Below are positions 1 to 6,190 of a DNA stretch of 6,306 bases, in pieces. The number at the start of each line of letters is the position of its first letter. Positions within the stretch are counted from its first letter, which is position 1. The notes beneath the pieces are model-generated. The model did not search any database. It saw only the letters and a program-made list of their open reading frames with translations, and had not been told where the DNA came from. Source of the DNA: Candidatus Sumerlaeota bacterium (lineage in GTDB: Bacteria > Sumerlaeota > Sumerlaeia > JADFCT01). A program made the position numbers and the translations under genes. The stretch spans positions 1 to 6,306 of the forward strand of contig JADFCT010000224.1 of assembly GCA_017161665.1 (NCBI GenBank), read 5' to 3'.

Positions 1-960
1 CTCGTGGAAGGCATCCACCATTCGCGCTTCCAGGGCCGGGCCAGCGAGGACAAGGGCGGGCTGACCGATCTGTGGCTCATCCGGGAGGGGGGGCTGGAAT
101 ATAATATTACCGATCAGCTGGGCGCCGGCGAGCTGGCTGGTTTGATTCAGGCCCGGGACTCGGATATTCTGGGACAAATTGAAGCGGTGGACCGATTCGC
201 CGCTGAAATCACGCAGGCTTTCAACACGATCCATAACCAAGGATTCAATCTGATGGATCCGCCGACGCAGGGACATAATTTCTTTGCCCCCCTGACCGTT
301 TTTGCTCAGCCCCTGGCGGCCAACACGGGCGCCGCGAACGTGACGGCTCAGACCGTGACCCTTCAGGCGGATTTGACGCTGGATAATTATGAAATCCGGG
401 TCAGCGGCGGCGGGACCACCTATGAAGTCGTCAATCTCAACACCGGCGTGACCAGCGGCCCCCAACCGTACACATCCGGCGCGGCCATTGATTTTGATGG
501 CATCAGTGTGACCCTGACCGGAACGCCAGCGGATGGCGACGTGTTTGTGATCAATACGACCACGAACGCGGGCGACTCCTTTGATCTGGCGACGGAAATC
601 AAAGACAATCTCCTGAACCTGGCGGCGTCGGCCGACGGCGAAACGGGCAATAACGAAATCGTTCTGGCCCTGGCCGACCTGCAGAATCAACGGTTCATGG
701 GATCGGGGCAGCGGACCCTCGAAGAGTATCTGAATGGCAACCTTACGAAACTGGGTGTTTTGGTCCGCCACTCACACAATGATTTGATCAATCACGAAAC
801 GAATCTGAATCAGGTCAATGAATTTGTGGACAGCGTCAGCGGGGTGTCGATCGACGAGGAATCAACCAATCTGATTCAGTTCGAGCGCGCCTATCAGGCT
901 AACGCGCGAATGATCACCAAAATCGACGAACTGCTTCAAACCGTCCTGCAAATGATTTAA
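1..960 (+). CDS. flgK: Flagellar hook-associated protein 1 (FlgK), C-terminal part
   Basis: FlgK (HAP1) is the first of the two junction proteins placed between the flagellar hook and filament, outside the cell. The frame is open to the left window edge, so the gene is cut at its 5' end and 319 codons remain, ending in TAA at 958-960. Visible family signatures are the block GELAGLIQARDSDI (about residues 42-55 of the visible part), followed by the helix with FNTIHNQGFNLMD, and the C-terminal D0 helix SGVSIDEESTNLIQFERAYQ with the trailing ARMITKIDELLQTVLQMI, which packs in the flagellar axial core. Between them, about residues 119-185 form a beta-rich insert (YEIRVSGGG...GISVTLTG...GDVFVI) resembling one in the downstream FlgL. 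The Shine-Dalgarno of flgL begins in its stop codon, so the two are co-transcribed. The identity is firm; the true start lies outside the window. Confidence 0.95.
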   Translation, partial: LVEGIHHSRFQGRASEDKGGLTDLWLIREGGLEYNITDQLGAGELAGLIQARDSDILGQIEAVDRFAAEITQAFNTIHNQGFNLMDPPTQGHNFFAPLTVFAQPLAANTGAANVTAQTVTLQADLTLDNYEIRVSGGGTTYEVVNLNTGVTSGPQPYTSGAAIDFDGISVTLTGTPADGDVFVINTTTNAGDSFDLATEIKDNLLNLAASADGETGNNEIVLALADLQNQRFMGSGQRTLEEYLNGNLTKLGVLVRHSHNDLINHETNLNQVNEFVDSVSGVSIDEESTNLIQFERAYQANARMITKIDELLQTVLQMI

Positions 961-965
961 GGGAG
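959..965 (+). promoter_or_regulatory. flgL ribosome binding site
   Basis: AAGGGAG, 8 nt before the flgL ATG. It begins within the flgK TAA stop codon, which suggests that ribosomes ending flgK can restart on flgL. Confidence 0.75.
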
Positions 966-973
966 CCGACCTC

Positions 974-2146
974 ATGCGCATTACCAATAATCTGGTGTTC
1001 AATAATTTCCGTCGCAACCTCCAGACGGCTTCCGCGGAACTGTTAAAATCGCAGGAACGCATGGCCACCCAGAAACTGATCAACCGCATCTCGGACGATC
1101 CCATCGCCGGCAATCTGGCGCAGGAAGCCCGACGGGGCCTGAAAACCGCTGATCAGTTCCTGCGCAATATCGTGCGCGCCTCGGGACAAATCAACGTCAC
1201 GGAAACCTACATGGGTCAGGTCGAAGATCTGATCATGAACGCCAAGGAACTGATGTTGTCGCAGGCCAACAGCGCCACGACAACGAATGAGACGCGCCAG
1301 GCGGTGGCCACCAGTGTCGCCAATCTGCGCGATCAACTCCTGAGTCTGGCCAACGCGCAGGTCGGGGGACGGTATATCTTCGGCGGCACGCGCAATATGG
1401 TTCAACCCTTCAACGGCACGACGGCCACGGCCACGGCCGGCGCCGCCAATGGGGGCGACGCGACGATCACGACCGTTGTCGTGGACGAAACGCAGGTGAC
1501 TGGCTCGGACTACGAGGTTCAGTTTACCGCCCCCGGCATTTTTGATGTGGTGGACGTGACAAACGGCCTGACCGTCGTAACCGGCGCCACCTATGTGTCG
1601 GGACAGCCGTTCACCGTGGCCGGTGTGAGCATCACGATCACCGATGGCGCGATTCCCCTGGCCGCGGGAGACCTCTTTCAACTGGATATGGAACTGCCGG
1701 GCGTATACAACGGCAACAGCGACGTGCGCGAAGTGGAAATTGAAGACGGCACCTTTGTGGAGATGAATATCCCCGGCGATCGTTTGTTTCTGGGCGCGGG
1801 GCTCACGACGGGCGTCAATTTTTTTGAAACCCTCAACGACGCCGTCCTGGCGCTGCAAAACGACGACATCAACGGGATCGACACGGCGCTGGACCGTCTG
1901 GATTTGGCATTGAACCAGTCCTCCGACCTGCGCTCCTCCCTGGGCGCCAGTCAGAGCCTGTTTGAGACAACCGAAACACGGATGAAGGCGCGGGTGCTGG
2001 AATTGGAAAAAGAAGTCACGATCCTGGAGGATGCGGACCTGACGGACCTGGCCACGGACTTCAATAAGCGGGACACCGCCTATCAGGCCGCTCTCAGTGT
2101 GACGGCGCGGGTGGGGCAGGTATCCCTGCTTGACTTCCTGCGTTGA
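974..2146 (+). CDS. flgL: Flagellar hook-associated protein 3 (FlgL)
   Basis: FlgL (HAP3) is the second junction protein, joining FlgK to the flagellin filament. The 390-residue product starts with the flagellin-like D0/D1 helix MRITNNLVFNNFRRNL, then LINRISDDPIAGNLAQEARR and the motif NAQVGGRYIFGGT (about 127-139). It ends with the D1/D0 helix LEDADLTDLATDFNKRDTAY and the terminal VSLLDFLR, typical of the family. Residues about 173-237 are a beta-rich insert like that of FlgK, which makes the protein longer than the roughly 300 residues of a minimal FlgL. A T/A-rich, low-complexity linker (about 149-165) precedes the insert. The start is ATG at 974 with AAGGGAG at 959-965, 8 nt upstream. The gap to flgK is 13 bp, so it is an operon partner. 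The last codons overlap a candidate promoter for csrA. Confidence 0.97.
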   Translation: MRITNNLVFNNFRRNLQTASAELLKSQERMATQKLINRISDDPIAGNLAQEARRGLKTADQFLRNIVRASGQINVTETYMGQVEDLIMNAKELMLSQANSATTTNETRQAVATSVANLRDQLLSLANAQVGGRYIFGGTRNMVQPFNGTTATATAGAANGGDATITTVVVDETQVTGSDYEVQFTAPGIFDVVDVTNGLTVVTGATYVSGQPFTVAGVSITITDGAIPLAAGDLFQLDMELPGVYNGNSDVREVEIEDGTFVEMNIPGDRLFLGAGLTTGVNFFETLNDAVLALQNDDINGIDTALDRLDLALNQSSDLRSSLGASQSLFETTETRMKARVLELEKEVTILEDADLTDLATDFNKRDTAYQAALSVTARVGQVSLLDFLR

Positions 2147-2159
2147 AATCCTTTATGAT
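2130..2159 (+). promoter_or_regulatory. Candidate sigma70-type promoter for csrA-fliW
   Basis: TTGACT (2130-2135) and TATGAT (2154-2159) are separated by 18 bp. Each hexamer matches the housekeeping consensus at five of six positions. The -35 lies in the last codons of flgL and the -10 lies just after its stop codon. Transcription would start near 2166 and give a csrA leader of about 115 nt. This would let csrA-fliW be expressed independently of the upstream flagellar genes. It was found by eye and is not proven. Confidence 0.6.
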
Positions 2160-2194
2160 TACCTTTTGCCAAATGGCAGGCATCCGACCGGGGC

Positions 2195-2276
2195 GGACTC
2201 GACAGGATGTGTATCTTGTTGTGAAACGGGGAACGGCGATGCATCAGACGGACGCCAGAGCCACTGGAAGGGGGCT
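2195..2276 (+). promoter_or_regulatory. csrA leader with GGA motifs and an RBS-covering hairpin
   Basis: The 133 bp between flgL and csrA contain no gene. GGA occurs at 2195-2197, 2206-2208 (within AGGATGT, a full match to the 3' part of the CsrA consensus RUACARGGAUGU), 2230-2232, 2250-2252 and 2266-2268. The last lies in a potential hairpin: AGCC (2259-2262) pairs with GGCT (2273-2276), leaving the loop ACTGGAAGGG. That loop carries both the GGA and the core of the csrA Shine-Dalgarno, 4-13 nt from the ATG. This is the arrangement expected for translational repression by CsrA. Autoregulation is inferred, since the stem has only 4 bp. Confidence 0.45.
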
Positions 2277-2279
2277 TCT

Positions 2280-2564
2280 ATGCTGATCCTGACACGGAAG
2301 TCGGGCGAGAGCATCAATATCGGTTCCGATATTGTGATTCGCGTCCTGGATATCAAAGGCAATCAGGCGCGGATCGGCATCCAGGCGCCTCGCCATATCA
2401 CGGTGCACCGCGAAGAAATTTATCTGCAAGTCAAGGAACGCAACGAGATGGCCGCTCAAGTGTCGCCGACCTCGATGGGCGACTTGCGCAAGTTGTGGAT
2501 GGAAAAAGGCAAAGGAGGCGCCGCGCGGAAAACGGACGAGGAGGGGGGAAGCGACCCATCATGA
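2280..2564 (+). CDS. csrA: Carbon storage / translational regulator CsrA
   Basis: CsrA is a small homodimeric RNA-binding protein that binds GGA motifs near ribosome binding sites and usually represses translation, typically of flagellin in FliW-containing bacteria. The first 60 residues match the family throughout: MLILTRKSGESINIG, KGNQARIGIQAP and VHREEIY. The RNA-contact residues Arg6 and Arg44 are present. Asn55, the position needed for FliW binding in Bacillus subtilis, is also present (KERNEMAA). At 94 residues it is longer than the 61 of E. coli or 74 of B. subtilis. The extra tail holds a probable short helix (SMGDLRKLWMEK) and a charged, Gly-rich end. The start is ATG at 2280 behind GGAAGGGG (2266-2273). 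An in-frame upstream extension to 2130 has no family similarity and was rejected. The stop overlaps the fliW start by 4 bp (ATGA), implying translational coupling. Confidence 0.97.
   Translation: MLILTRKSGESINIGSDIVIRVLDIKGNQARIGIQAPRHITVHREEIYLQVKERNEMAAQVSPTSMGDLRKLWMEKGKGGAARKTDEEGGSDPS
2538..2548 (+). promoter_or_regulatory. fliW ribosome binding site inside csrA
   Basis: GAGGAGGGGGG lies within the last csrA codons, 12 nt before the fliW ATG at 2561. It is strong and also contains a GGA trinucleotide, with another just upstream at 2534-2536, so CsrA could in principle bind here too. Confidence 0.6.
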
Positions 2565-3082
2565 AATTCACCACCACACGTTTCGGCGAACTGCAAGTGC
2601 CCGATGAAACCCTTATCCTCCTTGATGAAGGCATTCTGGGATTCCCGGATGATCATCGGTTCGTGATCCTGGATCACGATACGGGCGACACCCCCTTCAA
2701 ATGGTTGCAGGCCATTGACAACCCCGGGCTGGCTTTTGTGGTTATGGATCCGACGGAGATCGCCCCCGACTACCGGTTTACGATGGACGCGGATGAAGCC
2801 GAAAAAATCGGCAGTCCCGCGACGGACGATCAAATTGCCATGGTCATTGTCAATATTCCCCATAACAACCCCATCGCCATGACGGCCAATCTGAGAGCCC
2901 CCATTGTGGTCAACGCGCAAAACCGGCAGGGCATTCAAATCATTCACACCGATGAGACGTATCCGTTCGATCATCGTATCTTTGCCGATCCGCAGCCGGA
3001 GGCGGCGGAAACCGGCGCCCCCGAGGCGGCCGGCGACGCCGACGCGCCTCGTCCCCGGCCCAAACCCCGCCCCATGTCCTGA
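2561..3082 (+). CDS. fliW: Flagellar assembly factor FliW (CsrA antagonist)
   Basis: FliW binds flagellin in the cytoplasm and, when free, binds CsrA and blocks its repression of flagellin synthesis. The product is 173 residues. The first ~140 fit the family: RFGELQVPDETLILLDEGILGF (start of the beta barrel), FKWLQAIDNPGLAFVVMDP (47-64) and the block NLRAPIVVNAQNRQGIQIIH (110-129). The last ~32 residues (142-173) form a tail rich in Ala, Pro, Glu and Arg that is not part of the usual fold and is probably disordered. The start is ATG at 2561, inside the csrA stop (ATGA). A longer in-frame reading from 2495 runs through csrA and adds only a low-complexity Arg/Gly stretch. The gene is the last of the operon and faces clpC across a 168-bp gap. 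Confidence 0.96.
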   Translation: MKFTTTRFGELQVPDETLILLDEGILGFPDDHRFVILDHDTGDTPFKWLQAIDNPGLAFVVMDPTEIAPDYRFTMDADEAEKIGSPATDDQIAMVIVNIPHNNPIAMTANLRAPIVVNAQNRQGIQIIHTDETYPFDHRIFADPQPEAAETGAPEAAGDADAPRPRPKPRPMS

Positions 3083-3106
3083 AACAATCGGAATGAATCC
3101 AATCAA

Positions 3107-3139
3107 ACGGCGGTCGTCGATCCCTTCGACGACCGCCGT
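3107..3139. terminator. Strong hairpin downstream of fliW (possible terminator)
   Basis: A perfect 14-bp inverted repeat starts 24 bp after the fliW stop: ACGGCGGTCGTCGA (3107-3120), loop TCCCT, then its complement (3126-3139). On the + strand no T-tract follows (CGCTTATGG), so it is not a classical intrinsic terminator for fliW. On the - strand it is followed by TTTGATT, a weak T-tract. It may block 3' exonucleases, or end transcription with help from Rho or by stem strength alone. Confidence 0.5.
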
Positions 3140-3179
3140 CGCTTATGGGGCCTCCATACAGGATTCCCTATCCGTTTTA

Positions 3180-3224
3180 ACAAACCGGCGCCGCCCATCT
3201 CCCTTCTTCGGGACGGGCGGCGCC
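3180..3224 (-). terminator. Probable intrinsic terminator of clpC
   Basis: The 10-bp GC-only stem GGCGCCGCCC (3187-3196) pairs with GGGCGGCGCC (3215-3224), with an inner stem TCCC/GGGA and loop TTCTTC. Read on the - strand, it begins 26 nt after the clpC stop and is followed by GGTTTGTT, a moderate T-tract. On the + strand no T-run follows. It therefore most likely ends the clpC transcript. Confidence 0.65.
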
Positions 3225-3250
3225 AGTGGGTGGGTGTGGAGGATGTGGGG

Positions 3251-5764
3251 TTAGACGGTCGTATCGGCCATTTCTTTTTTCGGATGGCTCGGACGGGGCG
3301 AGGGCTGGAAGTGGAGCGACTTGCCGTCGTCGGACAGGGTGACCTCGACCGTCGAATGATCGGGGATTTCTCCGAGGATAATCATCTGAGACAGGGGATC
3401 CTCGATATACTTCTGGATGGCCCGGCGCATGGGACGGGCGCCGTATTCCGGATCATATCCGTTTTCGACCAGCAATCCCTCGGCCCCTTCGCTCAAGGTC
3501 AATTCAATGTCCCGATCCTCCAACCGTTCGTTGAGTTCCCGGGTCATCAATCCCACGATTTTCGCAATGTCCTCGCGGTTCAGGGACTTGAAGACGATAA
3601 TGTCGTCGATGCGGTTGAGGAACTCGGGGTTGAAGACCTTCCGCGTTTCGGCCATGACTTTCCGCTTCACTTCGGCATAGGCCATTGTTTCTTCGGCCGC
3701 GCTGAAGCCGATTCTCGATCCGGCTTTCAACTGCTTGGTGCCGATGTTGGACGTCAACAGGATCACCGTGTTCCGGAAGTCCACCACATGGCCGAAGGAA
3801 TCGGTCAGGCGACCTTCGTCGAAGACTTGCAACAGAAGGCTGAAGACTTCGGGGTGGGCCTTTTCGATTTCGTCGAGCAAGACGACGGAATAGGGTTTCT
3901 GGCGGACTTTTTTCGTCAGCTGGCCGCCTTCATCATAGCCCACATAGCCCGGCGGCGCGCCCAGCAGACGGGAGACCGAGAATTTTTCCATGTATTCAGA
4001 CATATCGACGCGGACCAGGGCGTCTTCATCGCCGAAGAGAAACTCGGCCAGGGCCTTTGCCAGCTCGGTTTTGCCGACGCCGGTGGGGCCCAGGAAGATA
4101 AACGAACCCGTGGGTCGGTTCCGGGCCTTCAGGCCCGCGCGGGAACGACGGATGGCCCGGGAGATGGTCTCGATCGCTTCGGTCTGGCTGATCACCCGTT
4201 CACGCAACTCCGTCTCCATGCGCAGGAGGCGTTCGCTTTCGGCGCCGGCGATACGCGCCACGGGAATGCCCGTCCACTTCGACGTGATGTTGGCGATTTC
4301 TTCTTCGTTGATTTCAATCACTTCCCGCCCGGCGCGGCATTCCTTTTTCCATTCTTCCAGATACCGTTCCTTTTTCTCCAGGGCGGCGACTTTTTCGGAC
4401 TTGAGGCTCTGGCATTCTTCAAAGAGTTGCTGTTGGGCCAGCGTGCGAATCTGGTCGTCCAGTTCGGCCACCCGTTCGTCAATTTCCTTGATCTGCGGTG
4501 GCTTGACATGGGCCAGGAGGCGGGCCCGGGCGCCGGATTCGTCCATCAGGTCGATGGCCTTGTCCGGCAGGCAGCGATCGGTCACATACCGATCCGACAG
4601 ACGCACGGAGGCCTCGATGGCCGAGTCCGTATAAACCACGCCGTGATGCGATTCATAGCGGCTGCGCAGACCTTTCAGGATTTCGATGGCCTCGTCCAGC
4701 GTGGGCGGATCGACCTGAATGGTCTGGAAACGGCGCTCCAAGGCGCCATCTTTTTCGATGTGCTTGCGATATTCCTCCAGCGTCGTGGCGCCGATACATT
4801 GAATCTCACCCCGTGACAGGGCCGGTTTCAGCATATTGGAGGCGTCGATGGCCCCTTCCGCCGCGCCGGCGCCGACGATGGTATGTAATTCGTCGATGAA
4901 CAAAATCATTTCCTGCGACCGGCGCAATTCCTGCATGATGGCTTTCAGGCGCTCTTCGAATTGACCGCGGTACTTGGTCCCGGCCACCACCGCGGCCAGG
5001 TCCAGGGCCAGGACGCGCTTATTCTCCAGCAGGTCCGGCACGTCATTGTTGATGATTTTTTGAGCCAGTCCCTCAACAATGGCTGTTTTGCCAACCCCCG
5101 GTTCACCCAGCAGCACGGGATTGTTCTTGGTCCGGCGACACAAGACCTGCAAAATCCGCTCAATCTCGTCCTCACGGCCAATGACAGGATCCAATTTGTT
5201 TTCCCGCGCCATTTCCGTCAGGTCGCGCCCAAAGGTATCAAGGGCGGGGGTTTTGCTTTTTTCCTGCGATTTGCCACCCTTTTTCGCTGCCGAGGGGGGG
5301 CCGGGCATGGCGGTCTGGTTGCCATCAATGACGCTGACCACTTCCTGCTGGGCGCGATGGAGGTCCACATTGTGGTCGGACAGAATCCGGGACGCCAACG
5401 TGCCTTCGGCCTGAATCAGGGCGAGCAAGAGATGCTCGGTTCCGATCCAGCCATGTTTCATTTCCTCGGCCACCCGTCGCGCGTTTTCCAGAACGCGCTT
5501 GGCTTCTTCATTCGGAGCGAACAGCCCCATTTCCTGTCCCGACCCGATCTCCAAAGCCCGCTCCAGATCGCTTTTCATGCTTTCCTCATCCACTTCGAGG
5601 TTATGAAGCGTCTGAATGGCCAGGCCGTCACCCTTGCGGATAATACCCAGCAAATAATGTTCTGCCCCGATGTAGTTATGTCCCAGTCGACCGGCTTCGG
5701 CCTTGCTCAGGCGCAAGACTTCGCGCATACCCGGCGTATAGGGTGTTTTATCTAATGGACTCAT
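3251..5764 (-). CDS. clpC: ATP-dependent Clp protease ATP-binding subunit ClpC
   Basis: ClpC is a hexameric AAA+ unfoldase that threads misfolded or tagged proteins into the ClpP peptidase in the cytoplasm. The 837-residue product has two Clp_N repeats (about 8-72 and 82-147; Glu35 in GAEH and Glu110 in GTEH). A Gly/Lys/Ser-rich linker (about 150-172) follows. Ring D1 has Walker A GEPGVGKT at 220-227, pore loop KYRG at 264-267, Walker B LFIDE at 288-292 and ERRF at 343-346. A short coiled-coil M domain (about 410-484) separates it from ring D2, which has GPTGVGKT at 559-566, pore loop GYVG at 606-609, VLLDE at 628-632, the ClpP-docking tripeptide IGF at 685-687 and sensor-2 GARPMRR at 775-781. 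The IGF loop and short M domain distinguish it from ClpB, and the M domain from ClpA. The start is ATG at 5764 with AAAGGAG 8 nt upstream. The in-frame GTG at 5773 overlaps that ribosome site and is rejected. All catalytic motifs are intact. Confidence 0.97.
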   Translation of the reverse strand: MSPLDKTPYTPGMREVLRLSKAEAGRLGHNYIGAEHYLLGIIRKGDGLAIQTLHNLEVDEESMKSDLERALEIGSGQEMGLFAPNEEAKRVLENARRVAEEMKHGWIGTEHLLLALIQAEGTLASRILSDHNVDLHRAQQEVVSVIDGNQTAMPGPPSAAKKGGKSQEKSKTPALDTFGRDLTEMARENKLDPVIGREDEIERILQVLCRRTKNNPVLLGEPGVGKTAIVEGLAQKIINNDVPDLLENKRVLALDLAAVVAGTKYRGQFEERLKAIMQELRRSQEMILFIDELHTIVGAGAAEGAIDASNMLKPALSRGEIQCIGATTLEEYRKHIEKDGALERRFQTIQVDPPTLDEAIEILKGLRSRYESHHGVVYTDSAIEASVRLSDRYVTDRCLPDKAIDLMDESGARARLLAHVKPPQIKEIDERVAELDDQIRTLAQQQLFEECQSLKSEKVAALEKKERYLEEWKKECRAGREVIEINEEEIANITSKWTGIPVARIAGAESERLLRMETELRERVISQTEAIETISRAIRRSRAGLKARNRPTGSFIFLGPTGVGKTELAKALAEFLFGDEDALVRVDMSEYMEKFSVSRLLGAPPGYVGYDEGGQLTKKVRQKPYSVVLLDEIEKAHPEVFSLLLQVFDEGRLTDSFGHVVDFRNTVILLTSNIGTKQLKAGSRIGFSAAEETMAYAEVKRKVMAETRKVFNPEFLNRIDDIIVFKSLNREDIAKIVGLMTRELNERLEDRDIELTLSEGAEGLLVENGYDPEYGARPMRRAIQKYIEDPLSQMIILGEIPDHSTVEVTLSDDGKSLHFQPSPRPSHPKKEMADTTV

Positions 5765-5772
5765 TCTATTCA

Positions 5773-5779
5773 CTCCTTT
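5773..5779 (-). promoter_or_regulatory. clpC ribosome binding site
   Basis: AAAGGAG on the - strand, 8 nt before the ATG at 5764. It decides the clpC start against the GTG at 5773, whose first base is the last base of this motif. Confidence 0.85.
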
Positions 5780-6055
5780 GCGCGGTCGTCAGGCCATCGT
5801 GGGCTAAGCGAAACGGCGCCTGCCAATGATTGTCGCCAACGATGCGCCCGTTCAGACCGGCAATATCTTCTGTCTCGCAATTTCCTGTCTGATTTTGGCG
5901 GAAAATCAGCCGCTAAGGGATGATTTCCAATGCCTGACTTCCTTTTTTTTCCAGGGTCTTTGGCATGGAAGGTTTGAGCAAAACCGGCGCCTGCTTCAGA
6001 ACCTAAACTGGATGTTTCAAAACCGGCGATGCCGTTCTCCCGATGTTTCAGGCCC
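5780..6055 (-). promoter_or_regulatory. Long structured 5' leader of clpC
   Basis: With the predicted start site near 6055, the clpC mRNA would carry about 290 nt before its ATG. No convincing gene lies here on either strand. On the - strand it contains a perfect 8-bp hairpin CTGATTTT/AAAATCAG with loop CCGCC (5889-5909). A competing GCGG/CCGC stem uses part of the same bases. A 7-bp long-range pairing is possible between GTCAGGC (5938-5932) and GCCTGAC (5794-5788), which lies next to the ribosome site. Direct repeats are CGCCGGTTTTG at 6028-6018 and 5989-5979, GCAGGCGCCG at 5994-5985 and 5823-5814, and TGAAACATC at 6050-6042 and 6019-6011. No known riboswitch class was recognised. Confidence 0.4.
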
Positions 6056-6061
6056 ACAATA

Positions 6062-6090
6062 AGTATAGGACGCTATTCGGAGGGAGTCAA
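6062..6090 (-). promoter_or_regulatory. Candidate sigma70-type promoter for clpC
   Basis: On the - strand TTGACT (6090-6085) and TATACT (6067-6062) are spaced by exactly 17 bp, each matching consensus at five of six positions. It is the best promoter-like sequence seen in the non-coding region and is oriented toward clpC. No heat-shock CIRCE element and no tandem CtsR heptad were found around it. Confidence 0.65.
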
Positions 6091-6125
6091 AGGCCAAAAG
6101 ACGGTGGCGCCGTTTCCCGGTCATC

Positions 6126-6160
6126 CCCCATCCCTCCGACACTATATCGGTCGGCTGGGG
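6126..6160. repeat. Imperfect inverted repeat upstream of the clpC promoter
   Basis: CCCCA (6126-6130) and CCGAC (6136-6140) can pair with TGGGG (6156-6160) and GTCGG (6150-6154), enclosing an AT-rich loop ACTATATCG. The repeat lies about 36-70 bp upstream of the clpC -35. It could be an operator or part of a transcript's 3' end; its role is unknown. Confidence 0.35.
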
Positions 6161-6190
6161 ACGCATTTTCTTTCTATCAAACAAACAATT

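Noticed and set aside
1043..1858. A 271-codon open frame antisense to flgL
   Set aside because: It is opposite an unmistakable FlgL, is rich in His/Arg/Gly as is usual for antisense frames, and shows no domain signature.
2130..2279. N-terminal extension of CsrA by 50 residues
   Set aside because: The CsrA family starts with MLILTR, which begins exactly at the ATG at 2280 behind a good ribosome site. The extension is Cys/Gly-rich, unrelated, and lacks its own ribosome site.
3230..4816. A 528-codon open frame on the + strand, antisense to clpC
   Set aside because: It lies wholly opposite the clear clpC gene and has no recognisable domains. Its composition is what the complement of a GC-rich AAA+ gene gives. 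It is a shadow frame.
5913..5944. Possible five-codon leader peptide on the - strand (TTG GAA ATC ATC CCT TAG after AAGGAAG)
   Set aside because: It has a reasonable ribosome site, but the frame is extremely short and starts with TTG. Chance occurrence is likely.
5770..6057. A 95-codon frame on the - strand from GTG at 6057 to a TGA just before the clpC ATG
   Set aside because: Its start coincides with the predicted transcription start, so it has no ribosome site. It contains no later ATG, uses AGA, AGG, TTA and TCA codons freely and resembles no family. A leaderless gene cannot be fully excluded.
5826..6062. A 78-codon + strand frame in the clpC leader
   Set aside because: It has no Shine-Dalgarno, no promoter and no family resemblance, and it is antisense to the leader repeats.
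6085..6101. CtsR operator at the clpC -35 (AGTCAAA on the + strand)
   Set aside because: CtsR needs a tandem heptad repeat. Only one heptad is present, and it is simply the complement of the -35 TTGACT plus one base.
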